Source: Morella rubra (lineage: Eukaryota; Streptophyta; Magnoliopsida; Fagales; Myricaceae). From it: a stretch of DNA of 64,000 bases. The translations under genes were made by a program, and so were the position numbers. Location of the stretch: the NCBI GenBank assembly GCA_003952965.2, contig CM025856.1:4556517-4620516 (forward strand), given 5' to 3'. Below are positions 1-12,717 of the stretch, in pieces. A model generated the notes under the pieces. The model was not told the origin of the DNA and did no database searches. It was given only the letters and a program-made list of their open reading frames with translations. Positions within the stretch are counted from its first letter, which is position 1, and every line of letters begins with the position of its first letter.

Positions 1-126
1 TCTGGTTTTGGAATGTTGTTCTATTGTTTTGTGCTTTTTTTGTTGGTGACATTGAGAGGATTTATATACATACCTCCGTTGGGGAATAAAATGTGAAACC
101 TGTTCTGCAAATTGCTCAAATGACCA

Positions 127-154
127 GTGTGTGTGTGTGTGTGTGTGTGTGTGT
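127..154. repeat. (GT)14 microsatellite
   Basis: Fourteen uninterrupted GT dinucleotides are read directly from the sequence. It lies in intergenic DNA and would be a length-variable marker. Confidence 0.97.
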
Positions 155-1363
155 TTCTTAAGTGCTTTTTCTGGCAACCGATTTATTTGTTTAGTTTATC
201 TTCCGATTTCCAGGAGGGTGTGGTCAACCAATGACCTTTCCTTCCCTTATATTTTGACCTAGTATAATAATTATAAAATATTTTATCTTCTCATCAAATT
301 ATTTATTTTTATTATAAAAAATATAAAAAATTTATTTAAATTATATCTTTTTAACTTTTTTTTACTAATTTTAACCATTCTAAAATTTTAACACTCAAAC
401 ACGACCAAATGCTTATTAATACTATAAATTTTTTTTCCTATTATGTGTATGGTTATCATTGCATATGAGACCAAAAGCTACAATTTGTTTATGGGTTGTC
501 TTAGAGAATGGACACAACCATATGTCATTTGTGCTTCAACATTGCTTCAATATTTTCTGCATGTGTTACTATGTTTTATTGTCAAAATTTTAGAGAATAT
601 TATTAAAATTTTAAGAATCTTTTGAATATTGAGATTTATTGAAGTTTGTGAAAAGTTATTAAATTTTAGAGTATATCTGAATAGGTGTTAAAAAATTTTG
701 AGAAATTTTGAAATAATGATGAATGAAAATTATTGTATTAGGTTATGCGGAAGAAAGAGTTCTAAAAAATTATTTTTTCTTTTACTAATATTACAGTAAA
801 TTGCCAACCAAGCTTTGCAATAGTTTTCTTTTGTATTTTTTTTTTCATTCCCTCAAATGCACAAATAGCTTTGCTGCCGTTGCATGGGAAATTCGGTCAG
901 AGCACGTCAGTTCGGTAGAGTAGAGGTGGGGCTGGGGCTATGTGTTTTCAGTTTCCATCTCTGTCCTTGGAGAATAAAAACGCTGTAGGTCATTTTAGGG
1001 TATAAATGAAAATGTTGGAGTTGTTTCAGGGATAAAAGCGTTGTAAAGTTGGTACGCCCAAAATTTTGAGGTACCAACTGTGTTTTGCTGGCCCAAAATT
1101 TTCATACCCAAAATTTTTGGGTTATCAAACCACTAATTAAACTCTTGGTGCCCCCATATTGCAATCAAACTCCACTGGCATCGAATCATGAACCTGTAGC
1201 ATTGCGTGTCATTTTACGTGCTTGTCAGTCCAACCCCTGCAAAGTATCTGAGTGGATGTTATCCATTATCGTCGACTATTAGGGGGCTGCTGTCTGCCTC
1301 ATCTTTTGAGGCTACTCGTGAGCGGGAATGTTCATTTTCCTGTAACTTTCCTTTCGAATAATG

Positions 1364-1530
1364 CAGGGCCGGCCCAAGTCAAACGGAGGCGCGGTATAAA
1401 TTAATAGGACTTTTATATAATTTTTAATATAAAAATATTTAAAATTATCTGAAAATTATTAAATTTAATATAAAATATTTAAAGGCTCCATTAATTACTT
1501 TTTATAGGATTATCATAAATGATATCAAGC
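1364..1530. mobile_element. Possible hAT-like terminus
   Basis: The 12-base palindromic start CAGGGCCGGCCC is followed by AT-rich DNA. This resembles the ends of plant hAT-type elements. No matching opposite end or 8-bp target duplication was found, so only the terminus is suggested. Confidence 0.25.
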
Positions 1531-3584
1531 TTCATAATTTGTACTGTTAAAAAATTTAGAGGATATTTTTTTTCTTTAAGTAAAATTCAAAAATTTAAAA
1601 AATAATTAGAAATATAGGAAAAACATATCACTTGATAAACAAAAAAACAGTCTACTTATGATAATAATATGAAAAGATTGCGTATTGCCACTTGCTATTC
1701 TTTTTTTTTTTCTTGTGTTTTTTCCTTAACTCAATTATTTTTTTTATTTCTTAGATCATTTACAACACAAAAAAAAACAAAAATTGTTTATGCTCTTTAT
1801 GGGGTCTTGCTCAAGGTGAGACCTAGAGTGGTGGTGCCATGTAAGTCTATCTTGATCTAATCCGCGGCCAATATTTTGCAGAAGCGGCGAAACCCTGTAT
1901 CCTAGCATATATGTGCAAAATACTTGTCCCCACAGAATTACCAAACCTCTACTATCTTTCCACATCAGAAAGCATTAAAACATCGAGTTCATCTGGAGTC
2001 GAGCTTGATGGCAATTAGATGAATTATCACAGGCTGAGGTAATTATTTCAAAAGAAAAATTCAATTTCTATGGAGTCGAGCATTTTCACATTGTTTGGAC
2101 TTCAATTCTTTTTAGCATTGTTGCTGTTCAACATCGCATAATTACCAAGTGAGCTGCCCTACCAGTCATATCTTTATACAGGTAATTCCCTTTAGGTGGA
2201 TGCAGGCACTTTCGACCCCTTCTACGTGTGTAGTTAAGTTAGGGACTCACTTAGCGGGAGCGTGACTTGAACTGACCCAAGTACTCGCTTTGGTTTGTCA
2301 AGTACTTATATAGGTCTTGCCTATCAACCACATAAGCTAGAACCCTAGAAGGTGCTGCTGTCTAACATCATGGAAGCTTCGTCTCGATGATCTTATCCAG
2401 CCAAACATAGCCCCACAATCATCTTGAACTCCTTAGAAAACCATCAGTTCAGATAGCTCATCGTTAGGTCAATGAGCCAAGGGGAATCATATTGGATCGA
2501 AAAAGAAGTTTTGGTAGGTTAGAAAAAAAAAAAAAAAAAATTTTGGTCCAAAAGAAAAAAAACACAGGAAAAAGAAAAAGAAATTTGGGCCCATTTCTAA
2601 CCTTTTTTTTTTTTTTTTTTTTCTCGTTTAGGCAGTGTAATCTTTTTTGGTATGATTGTGGGGCCCACTCCATTCATAATTATTTTGCTTTTATTAATGC
2701 TGTGCTATCTAACCCCGGAAAGAAGAACATAGTATGCTGTATTTCGTGATGAAGCTCTAGCCAGAGAGGGAATGAAGTCATGTATGCATATTGGACAAAA
2801 GATTTGCTCCAAAGTCCAAATATGACGGCCCATGCTGGAAGTTACTGGCTAGAGGCAATGATTGTTGCCGGGATAAGTGTCAAACGTATTTTTGATCATC
2901 AGAACCCGTGTCTTTTGAAATTCATTTCTTTTAGGCCAAATCATTTGCTTCGGAAAGTTTCTGCCTGGGCTTTTGTTGAAGGTCTACCCATTCTGATAAA
3001 AACAACCAAAAGAAGAAAAAACGACTAGTCGGTTGGGCGAGGCATGCACCTTTTAGAGAAGATGATAGAATCAGTTTGCACCTTCCTGTTTCACTAAAAG
3101 CATTACGGACTGGAGAGGCGACAACATGCGGACTCAAATACCTGAGAACCCTCGCTTTTATTTTCACTTTCCAATGTAAGTCTCCTTTCCCCATTACCAT
3201 CGGTTTCTGGCTTCCCTCACACCAGATATGGCTGTTTTATTTACTGCCCGGAATGGATTCCACTCTCCCCATTGCATATTTAAGACGATTCTCTCTTATT
3301 TGTAATGGAAACATTAGCTGAATGATGGATGTTGTCTCTCCACTGTCTTACTACGGGCAACCGTATCAAACAGTAGAATAATCTCTCATCCCCCAGAAAA
3401 GAGCATGAAATGTTTTCTTACGACCTGCAGTCTTTGGAGATCTTGGCAGATCAATTCCTTGATTTATCAATGTTATGCAAGCAAGTTCAAAGAACTCAGC
3501 TTGATGTCTTGAAAAACCACAAAAAGCCACAGCAAGTAAAATATTACAAAGAAGAGTTTCACCCTCTGATGAAGTCCCTAAATC

Positions 3585-3640
3585 CCGCCTTTGCTTTCTT
3601 CTTGGCCTAGCTTGAATGATATATCATTTCGGAGGTCAGA
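3585..3640 (-). pseudogene. Decayed second copy of the RPT5 last exon
   Basis: About 55 bases downstream of the RPT5 stop codon (3690) align with the last coding exon of RPT5 (3690-3767). The Lys-rich AKKKA stretch and the preceding ILE-rich part are both recognisable on the minus strand, but substitutions and stops break the frame. It looks like a local duplication of the terminal exon that has since decayed. Confidence 0.5.
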
Positions 3641-5612
3641 ATTTGCACTGTAAACTTTTAAACTCATACGAATCGTTCCAGTTTCCAGTCTATGCATAGT
3701 AATTCAAGCTTGCTTTCTTCTTCGCCTGAACCTGAATGATACCTTCGTTGAAATCTTCATGGTTCACCTGAAATTGGAGAAAACTCAGGCTCTGGTTAGT
3801 TCTTGGTACCAGGGCAACTCAATATGAAAATCATATAGGAACATGATGGCCTCTAGTACAACCAACACAGAAAGAAATGTCATAGATCCAAAGATAAGCA
3901 CGTGACGATGGGGAAATAGATAGCTAAACAAAAATAGAAGTCCCGCATTCCCCATTGAAACACCACTGAAGATGCTTTCTAGACTGTCAAACGGGAAACA
4001 TATAGTTAAATCAAGGAAAGCGCCCACCTCAGTTGCATCACGGCGAAGAGCAAGCATCCCTGCCTCCACACAAACAGCTTTTAGTTGTGCCCCATTGAAA
4101 TCATCAGTAGACCGAGCAAGTTCTTCAAAATTTACATCTGGGTGAACATTCATCTTCCTTGAGTGGATCTGATACATCAAGGAAAAGGATGGAATGAGAA
4201 ACCCATGCATAGCGACGACTGACTGCACAGAATCGTCAAATAAATAACTCACCTGCAAGATACGAGCTCTTGCTTCTTCAGTGGGATGTGGAAACTCAAT
4301 TTTACGATCCAATCGACCAGAACGCATAAGGGCAGGATCCAATATGTCAGCACGATTTGTAGCTGCTATCACCTAAGAGTGACAATAAAAAATGGTCAAC
4401 TGATGGTTCAAAACTACAACTACGTGTAGTGCCACATTCCTGTTAATTATCATCTGAGACACTAAACTAACTATATTTTTATCTGTGACCAAGTCCCAGA
4501 AAGTGAAAGTTTTATAAACAATCTTCATACAATAAATTCACGAACCCAAGCACTCTTCTCCAAAACAAATATCGACACTCATAAAGTGCGTAAATGACCA
4601 CTGTTGGAAGAAATGAAGTAAAGGGGCTGAAGAAACCTTAATCCGGTCATCACTACTAAAGCCATCAAGCTGATTGAGCAATTCTAACATCGTCCTCTGC
4701 ACCTCCCTATCTCCACTCACTTCACTGCAGCCAAATAGAAAACATTTGTAAGCTGTTGATTAGTTGACCTATTCTGATCCCAAACCAAGCAGACTTACAT
4801 ATCAAGAATACTGCTTCAAGGAATATACAGCATACCTGTCAAAACGTTTTGTGCCAATGGCATCAATTTCATCTATAAAAATGATACAGGGTGATTTCTC
4901 TTTTGCAAGCTGAAAGGCATCACGAACAAGTTTTGCTCCATCCCCAATGAACATCTTCACACAAACCAAGTTCATTTAATTTACATTAGACCAGTTTGGA
5001 AGATGAAGAGGGTAAACATTGTCCACACTTTTCAGAGTCAAAAATAGTTATGGTATAGAATAGCTGAATATATCATCAGGGACCATTACAGTTAAAGTGC
5101 TTTCTCAAAAAGAATAGGAGTGCAGGAGCTGATATAACCCTTGCACTGTTGTACTATGGAGAGTCGCATACAAGCACCATAGGAAAATAACAAGCCAAAA
5201 AGTCCATATAGAAATCTGATAGGAGCAAATCAAAGGCCTTTTCACTGCAGTTACCAATCAGCAATCACCTATACAAACGAAGAAATAAATGATGTAATAA
5301 CATGCCTCTTACCTGAACTAGTTGTGGGCCTGCCAACTTCAGAAAAGTGGCATTTGTTTGTGCTGCACAAGCACGGGCCATTAAAGTCTTCCCAGTTCCA
5401 GGAGGCCCATACAAGAGCACACCTTTAGGAGGACGAATTCCTAATTTCTGAAAATCGCTCCTTGTGTGTCATTGGCAAAACAATGGCCTCAACCAATTCT
5501 TGAATCTGTTGCAACGATAGCCAATAGTTAATAACAAGAAATACACAGATGGAACATATCAAAAAAATAACAAAAAGAGTTCTCCTCAGATCAAGCTGAG
5601 GGTTAGAAACTT

Positions 5613-5614
5613 GC
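5613..5614 (-). other. GC 5' splice site of RPT5 intron 4
   Basis: On the minus strand exon 4 ends in AAACAG and is followed by GCAAG, so intron 4 is a GC-AG intron. The acceptor before exon 5 is a normal AG. The same GC donor is present in copy C at 28429-28430. GC donors with a strong flanking consensus are a known minor class in plants. Confidence 0.85.
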
Positions 5615-7159
5615 CTGTTTCTCTAGCCCTCCGATGTCATTTTAGTCTTCAGTTGGTTTTTCATCAACCTCCATAGCCTTTACTCGAGAATCATACTCTG
5701 AAGGCAGTGTGTCTAAGATCAAGTAACTATCTTTGTTCACACCGACCAGATCACCAGGCTTTAACTTATCAGGGTCAACAAGCCCAACAACAGGAAGAAA
5801 GATAGTCTGCAGTTATGTGGAATCAAACCAAAAGGCTTTAGCAGGTAACAAAATCATTTGATTTGCACATCAATCCAACTTCTTACTCAGCCTATGTCCT
5901 CAAGCCAACTCCAAGAACCACATTTAAACGTGAACAGTAAAAAAAAACCTAGAAAGACAGGATAAATTTTTTTTTTATAAGGAAAAAAAAATGTATCCTG
6001 TCTTTCTATGTTGTTTTTTTACTGTACACGTGCAAGACGAGAAATTAAGGGATCAATAGCTAATCTGCAGCATCTTAACTTTTTTGGAGAACCAATTACA
6101 GCAAGTACTTTTAGACTAATGCAAACCACCATAATCCAAGTGATGGAACAGGGCCCTAATTTCTCCTGTGAACAGTGTAGAAGCTGTCCTAACAAGTAAA
6201 GACTAGTACGAAAAGTAAATGCCACAACATTTAAGGTTTTGGGAAATGTCCCTCATAAATTATGCCTGATCCGAAGAAAAAAAAATTTACTAAACATTTG
6301 CAGAGACTGCTCCCTGTAATACATTACAAGACTCTTTGCCACATAATTCCATATTGATAAATCCTACTGCCATGTCATTAATTGCATATAGAAAACAAAC
6401 AAAAAGAAATCAAATCAAATCAAACATGCAAAATTCCCACTGATTCCACTAGTAATAGGAAAATGAGTGCAGATAGCAAAATGCCGGGTCACCTGGCGAG
6501 TAGATGTTTTCAGCACAACACATTTTCCTTTCCTTTGTGAATCAAGGTCTATATTTGCACCATCTTCCTCAGCCTCATCTTCTGGGTTCATTTCCAAAAT
6601 CTAAACATAGGCAATATTGCAGTTAGAGTACAGTATAACAAGCAGGTAGATATAATAACTTGAGTCAAAACCCACAGACCCCTTACGGAGCCTAGTTCAG
6701 TAGCATCCTCACAAATTAGGCATGGAATCAATAAATCAACTCTCAAGACATCCTCAGATAATAAACTCATTGCACTATACCTTCTGGGTTAACCTAAAAG
6801 AGTATGGATTTCACGAGAAGGTAACACATACTATTACATATTACAGAAAGCTTCAGAATGAGGATCAGAATATATGTTATATTGACTAACTCAAAGTGAG
6901 TGTCCAATTTGGCTGTTATTGGGGTGAAAAGAAATTGAACACCGACCCATGTCAGTGGGGGCACCATTTCTTGCATATTAAAGCTTCTCATGAGACACCC
7001 TTCCTAACTTGGCTCATACTGAGAACCACTCATTCCTCATCACATGATTTTTCATATTATTGGAGTTCAAAATACATCTATATTCATTTCATCCTAGCTA
7101 GATTCAGAATCTAAACGACATCCTCCATATGTATTTAGAAAGCTTAAGTATTCCCTTAA

Positions 7160-7184
7160 CCCCCCCCCCCCCCCCCCCCCCCCC
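7160..7184. repeat. Poly-C tract in RPT5 intron 2 (copy A)
   Basis: Twenty-five consecutive C residues, followed by a T run and an A run, lie in the intron between exons 2 and 3. Copies B and C carry shorter or interrupted tracts at the same place. On the transcribed strand this is a G run. Confidence 0.95.
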
Positions 7185-8104
7185 TTTTTTTTTTTAAAAA
7201 AACCCTCCCTCACACAGATTTCCTTAAATTGGTATGAGCTTGTTACAGCTTGACAAGACTGTATGTTTATTCTCATTTCATTTCATAGAAGGTGGGAATT
7301 GCGCTTCCCCTCCTCTACATATTCATACATTTTACAGGCAAAAAAAAGTACACTTATCGCAGCCCTGAAAGGTCACGATATCCTATACTGTCATTCACAA
7401 TATGCTGCCACCAAAAGGGTTATCATAAGAAAAAATAATTTCTTGACACTTCAAAACTCTAACAGAGGAAAGGAAAAAGCACTCAGCGTAGGTATTAAGG
7501 GCGAGAGAGACTGAGAATTTACCTCAACGATGTTGCCGACTAAGTAGGGCAACTGCTTATTGAGCTTAATCTTCTCCTGATTCTCCTTTATCTTCTCCTT
7601 GTACGAATCTAACTCCAAATTTGTTCTTTGCAACTCCTCCTTCAATTACATAAGAAACACATAATTCCCATTTCCGTTATAAATTCCAATAACAAAAAAC
7701 TACTGTTTTCCAATCATAATAAGAAATGTAAAATAAACATGCATAAAAACCTGAGAGGCAAAGAGAACTTAAAATTCATACAAAAACCAAAGATGAAAAA
7801 GAAAAGGCATTTCATGATGGAACTTTTCCCATAATCGTTGGTATAAATGTAAATATTCTAATGAACATAAAAAATAAAAAAACAGACCAAACCTCAACAA
7901 CGAACCCTAACTCGTCAGACAGAGAAAGAACACTCGCCCAGACATATAGAGAGAGTCAAATAGAGAGAGGAGTAGAACCTTGAGGATGCGGATCTCGTTA
8001 TCGAGGAGACGAGAGGCCCGGACGATGTCGTCGGTGGTCATGGAAGCAAGCTGGTCGTCCTCGAAGCTCGTGAAGCTCATGTCCTCTAGCATAGCGTTTG
8101 CCAT

Positions 8105-9309
8105 TGGAATTCGATTTCACGGGCTTCAGATTTCTCACACGGGAATTGAAATTCACAGCGGAAGAGAGAGACAATATGAGCAAATAAATATCTTCCTACT
8201 CCAGCTATGCTACTCATTCCCGAAGAAAAGCTTGATTATTCTTCTTCTTTTCTCTAATTTTTCATTACTTTTCAATTTGCTGCTGGGCTGGGCCGCCTGG
8301 ATGGTAATGGGATGATCGGGTTAAAATTTTGGGCCCACTTAAAACGGGATGATACCAGATTTCCGTCGTTCTTTATTCCTGACACTTGCTAGATAGTTGG
8401 TACCACCTTATATTCATTAGTTTCTAAATCAGAAATTCAAGTAAAATAAATTGAATCTCTTGTAAAAATAAAGCTTGACTTTGAGTCTAGTAGCAGGAAA
8501 TAAATGATATTTAGGTAATAATTAAAAGATAAAAAGTGAAAATTTCTCAAAAAAAAAAAAAAAAAACCGAAGATTCGCATGAATCTTATGTTAGATATGG
8601 TACGAATTGTTCATAGACTGAACTTCTCCTAATACACATATATATGAAAATGCAAAGAGAAATATTATAGGAAGAGAAAATTGCACAGTACATAATAATT
8701 CCATGTCTGACTTGTCCAATTATGAGAGATTTAAGGTTTTCATGCATTCCATACCATTATTATTCAAAAATTTTGTAATTTTTTTTTTTCTAAAGAGGTG
8801 CGGTTTATGTGGATTTCACAGAGGGAGAGAATAAAAGGAAAAAAAAGTCCTGTGTAAGAATGAAGATCCGGGTCACATTGTGCTTGCAGGCGGTATACTC
8901 CATTTAGATGAAGTTATTACCAAGTCATCCTAAATGTGACTTTTTAACAATTCCTTTGAAAGTATTCTTTCTTTGTCTTCTTACATTTCTTCTTTTCTTA
9001 TCCTGTCAGAACTCAGAACTAAACAACTAAACAAGTGATCCAACTTTGCAAGAAAACATAGGGAGTATATATATCCTTTTCCAAGTTCAGTGACAACAAT
9101 CTCCAAAAGTTTGGCCCAAAAGCTTAGAAGGAGATTCTTAATCTACTGACCATTGGTCTAGTTTGCTTGTAACCACTGAGAATATCATACAAGGTCAAAG
9201 GGCTGATTGAGGCCAGAAACTCCTGTCACAGCAATTCCAAAGGATATCAAGGCAAGAACAGGCAGCCCGAAGTTCAAGGTAGTGAAAAATGAGATACTGA
9301 CAATGGAAT
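8105..9309. other. Spacer between RPT5 copy A and HGSNAT-like copy A
   Basis: This 1.2 kb stretch should hold the RPT5 promoter and 5' leader and the HGSNAT-like 3' UTR, since both genes read leftward. No TATA element could be assigned with confidence. An 18-base A run lies near 8550. The same spacer recurs at 15135-16352 and, split by the Copia element, after 35087. Confidence 0.6.
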
Positions 9310-12190
9310 TCAGAGTTTCCAGTATATTCCCAGTTGATGTAAAATGCCTGCTACGACACCCCAAAACAGTATCTCTGCAAAGAGGACATAGAGAAGAATG
9401 CCCACTCTCGTAGAATGCCAAACATCAATGAAAATGTGTTCCTGAATCCATTGGATCTGTCACAGTTTAACACCCATGAAAGATAAACAACATTAATAAA
9501 AATTAATCAAAGAATAATGGCCTCTAATATTCTTTTTCGACAGCTTTATCTGAATACACAAAGGGGCTGTTGAAAGATTTTATGCATACCAGTGTATTAC
9601 TGGGATCATCATAATACCACCCATTAATGAATCCGGCGAAGATGCCTTGCGCTGCCATAACATAGACAAGCATTGCATTCATGCCAATCCATTCCAGCGG
9701 TAAAAACAGGTACCTCAAACCCCAAATATCAACCTGGATAGGAGTATATAATGAGGAAAAAAACTTTGATGTTATCTAAGTGAACTCAATTACCCAAAAA
9801 ACTATATACCAACCCCTAATTCAAACAAAATAGGTTTATAACCTATTTTCCAAATGACCCCAGAGTAAAGAGGAACGATAAACTTTTCATGACAAAAGGA
9901 TGTACCATAATGTAGAAAGCTGAAAAGACGAAAGCTGCTGCTCCAGATGTTACACAAACATAGCTAAATGTATACAACTGTTTATTGAGAGGAATTGCTG
10001 CTATGGAGAAGAAAACATTAGAAAGCAAGGAGATAGTGGATCCTATACAAAGTTGCTCATACTTAACACACAGTTCCCACCATGAGTGAAATGAAGGATA
10101 ATTCCTAAAATGAGGAGAGCAAAACCCATCAGGCTCCAGTGCTTCATTCTTGCAGAATGACCCTATAATAATGATAAGAAGGAAAAATATCAGATATGTG
10201 ATCGGGTGTTCAATGAAAGTTAGGCCTAAATAGGAAATCTTCGATCCAACCTCAAGATGTATAAGCACGTGACCAAAATGCAATCCAATGATTGTGGAGA
10301 GAATAGCAGATATTGAACTGCAATATGGATAAATTTCCATATTTAGAAACAGTACAAAGATAAGTTCTCAACATTTAATACACAACATTGGTAGTGGAGC
10401 ACATTCATCATAAACTTCCCATCATGGCCAATTGGAGCATTCCTGGGTTTCATGCTTAAGAGCAAGAATCTTCAGGCGTAAGAAATCAACAAATTGCTCC
10501 AGTCAAATGTTGGCAGGGTGGCTTGCTCTTAGAGTCAGGGCAGCCTTCGAAAGTGGTTTTTACGGAATTACAATAGTTGCTGTCTTCCCCAATTTACTCT
10601 CACAAATGACTAATTTGATATTCTTATTCCTTTGTATAGAAATAATGGGCAATTATTTGGAAGACAAAGTCCTCTCATTCTTACTCTTGCCCTTTGCATG
10701 ATATACTTTGGAAAGAATAGCTGAAAATCATTGGGACAGAACAAGTCATGGTATCATGGTGCAATGCAGCGAATATCCTGAGATTTTTTTGTGGTATCCG
10801 TGTATTCGCTGTCTTAGACAAAGCTTCTTGATTTTCATCATGTGGTTTCCCTCAGAAGGAAGCATTAGATTATTTGCCAAACCTACAACCGTTTACCCCT
10901 TGCTTAGAATTTAGACAAAGGGGCACTTGTCCCACTGTTCACTTAATTTTATGATGTTAACTGACCTTAAAATTCCTTCTGGTTCAAAAGGGGCATAGCA
11001 CCACGAAGGAGCATCATTTCGGAAAGGCCCCTCATAAGGGGAGTTATCAGTACAAGCCTGCAGCACCCCAACTTACAGAAGATTAATTCAAAATGCCACT
11101 CCGTATGAATTTGTGATCTAAAGTCCATGAACTGATATTGAGTACAAGAGAAAACAGCTACACACCTTAGATCTCCTCCATTCTGGATATTGATACATGT
11201 GATGGAGTCCTAGTACCACTCTATCTATATATCCCACTGCATTACAAGGAGGATCCAGTTTACCTGTCACGCCGCAGGCTACCTAAAATTAAATGAATGT
11301 AAACATCACTATTTATTGAAGCCTTTCTCTTTTGCAAAGTTTTCAATAGTGGTTATGGTTTTGTTTGATAAAGTACAAACTATTTCCAGTATAAATGTAG
11401 TTTTTTTTTTTTTAAAATGACAATCTGCATGCCACATCAAAACTGATGCTAATTACAACAAGACCTTAAGCCTTTTTCAAGTGTAGTCATCTTGTGCTAT
11501 GCAAACAGAGCAAAGGATCTCATGTCAAGTCAATGATTTGATGTGAATGAGACTATAAACAGTCCGGTGCGAAACAAAATACAAGGTCCATCATTGACAT
11601 CACCAACTACACAAAATATAACAGCAATATCAATTAATGGGAAGGCCTTACTGTAATCTCAACAGTACTATTACTGTTTTGGTCAGTGAATTTCCAGTCA
11701 GGAACATGTGTGCCATAAATTACAGCCAAGTAAACAATAAGAACACATACTCCCACCAGCCTGAAAATTAGAAAAGAGAAAGATTGAATATACTAAGGTC
11801 CTGTCCTTAAGATTAAGATAAGAAAAGAGTTCCAAACCATCATGCATGCAACTCTGTAAACTGTTTTTACAGGTAATTTTCATCATGAATTTAAGATCGA
11901 ACACAGTTTCGCAAACTTACCAGTGCCAAGAGTACAACTTGAACAAAGAGAGCCAGCTGGATTCTGGATCCTTGCCTTGTGCATCTGTGGAAAATATTTC
12001 TACCAGTGCCACAACCAAATATGCAAGTGCAATTCTCTAGAAAGAGGGAAAATAATTACTGAACAGATTCAAACCCTATTAAAACTAAGATCCACGACTA
12101 ATATCAATGTTACCTGGAGAATGCCACACCACCTTATTTCTTTCATGTCGACGCCATATGTCAGCTCGTCAGGAGCATGTGAAAAACCTC
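9310..12190 (-). CDS. HGSNAT-like acetyltransferase membrane protein, copy A (exons 4-13)
   Basis: This resembles plant relatives of heparan-alpha-glucosaminide N-acetyltransferase, a multi-pass membrane protein that in animals moves acetyl groups across the lysosomal membrane; the plant role is not established. Exons: 12114-12190, 11921-12036, 11652-11760, 11166-11282, 10966-11057, 10251-10317, 10081-10162, 9906-10000, 9590-9733 and 9310-9456. Recognisable parts are ACGVTGKLDPPCNAVGYID, the Cys-rich APSWCYAPFEPEGIL, the TM segment after HFGHVL and LNKQLYTFSYVC, and the C-terminus HQLGIYWKL. All phases join and no stop interrupts these ten exons. The upstream exons 1-3 are missing because the contig stops at the N gap. 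It is complete in unit C. Confidence 0.88.
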
Positions 12191-12616
12191 CTTGATAACA
12201 TAAAGAAGCCAAGTTAACATCAGGGCGATTTCTTGAGCCTAATTTATTTTCTTTTTCGAATAATGAACTACGGATAATGGATCAAGCTTTTCTGCTTAAA
12301 AAGAAACTTGAACTACAGATAAGCCTAGTTTGCGTGGTTGTTGCTTAATGAATGACAGCTGAGAACAAATGCAAGCAAGCCATGGCATTGGCCCTAAAAG
12401 TGCTTTAGGTGCAATGACTATCCCATGAGATATAGACATTGTGTAGATTTGTTTGCTTTCCTGAAAATATTCTCTTCAAACCTTTGTTTTCATAACCCTA
12501 TTTCAACTACATTTAAATAGGAAAATGAAACAGTAAAAAGCTGCTGATTCGATTTTTCCTTCAAATCAGCCATCATTTTTGTCTATCACATGAAGCATAT
12601 TCCTGTAACATTTTAT

Positions 12617-12717
12617 NNNNNNNNNNNNNNNNNNNNNNNNNNNNNNNNNNNNNNNNNNNNNNNNNNNNNNNNNNNNNNNNNNNNNNNNNNNNNNNNNNNN
12701 NNNNNNNNNNNNNNNNN
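12617..12717. other. Assembly gap of 101 Ns
   Basis: The run of N separates units A and B. By alignment with unit C, the left side stops about 20 bases before HGSNAT exon 3, and the right side restarts inside RPT5 exon 4. The true sequence across this join is therefore unknown, including whether A and B are really adjacent. Confidence 0.99.

Larger units (their letters stand above)
1..3580. other. Intergenic, AT-rich; no gene recognised
   Basis: No exon chain or protein family could be recognised on either strand. The stretch holds a GT microsatellite, a possible hAT-like terminus near 1364, long A and T runs around 2522-2622 and many short open frames that look like chance. A TATA-like word occurs near 2317, but no transcript can be tied to it. 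Confidence 0.5.
3690..8104 (-). pseudogene. RPT5: 26S proteasome AAA-ATPase RPT5, copy A (ten exons, two lesions)
   Basis: RPT5 is one of six AAA-ATPases in the base of the 19S proteasome; it unfolds substrates and opens the 20S gate. Ten exons can be joined: 7979-8104, 7523-7639, 6493-6600, 5615-5806, 5313-5505, 4836-4954, 4637-4724, 4253-4372, 4028-4168 and 3690-3767, giving 426 codons against 424 in Arabidopsis RPT5A. Visible features are the N-terminal coiled coil (exons 1-2), Walker A GPPGTGKT (exon 5), Walker B IIFIDEID (exon 6), ISGRLDRK-type motif SGRLDRK (exon 8) and the C-terminal YYA gate-opening tail. Exon phases all agree. Two lesions break it: TAA replaces the Tyr codon in EDYNDIGG (5642-5644, codon 172), and exon 5 is 193 rather than 192 nt because of an extra base in the A run at 5452-5455. 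Either these are assembly errors or the copy is dead. Confidence 0.93.

Noticed and set aside
2515..2625. Long hairpin formed by the A and T runs with GGTTAG/CTAACC borders
   Set aside because: Apart from the homopolymers only about six bases pair; low complexity explains it.
2464..2749. Overlapping open frames rich in Lys/Phe on both strands
   Set aside because: They are created by long A and T runs; composition is not protein-like.
9843..10340. 165-codon hydrophobic frame on the minus strand, also at 36797
   Set aside because: It runs through HGSNAT exons 9-11 and their introns in a mix of frames; splice sites and family alignment show the exons instead.
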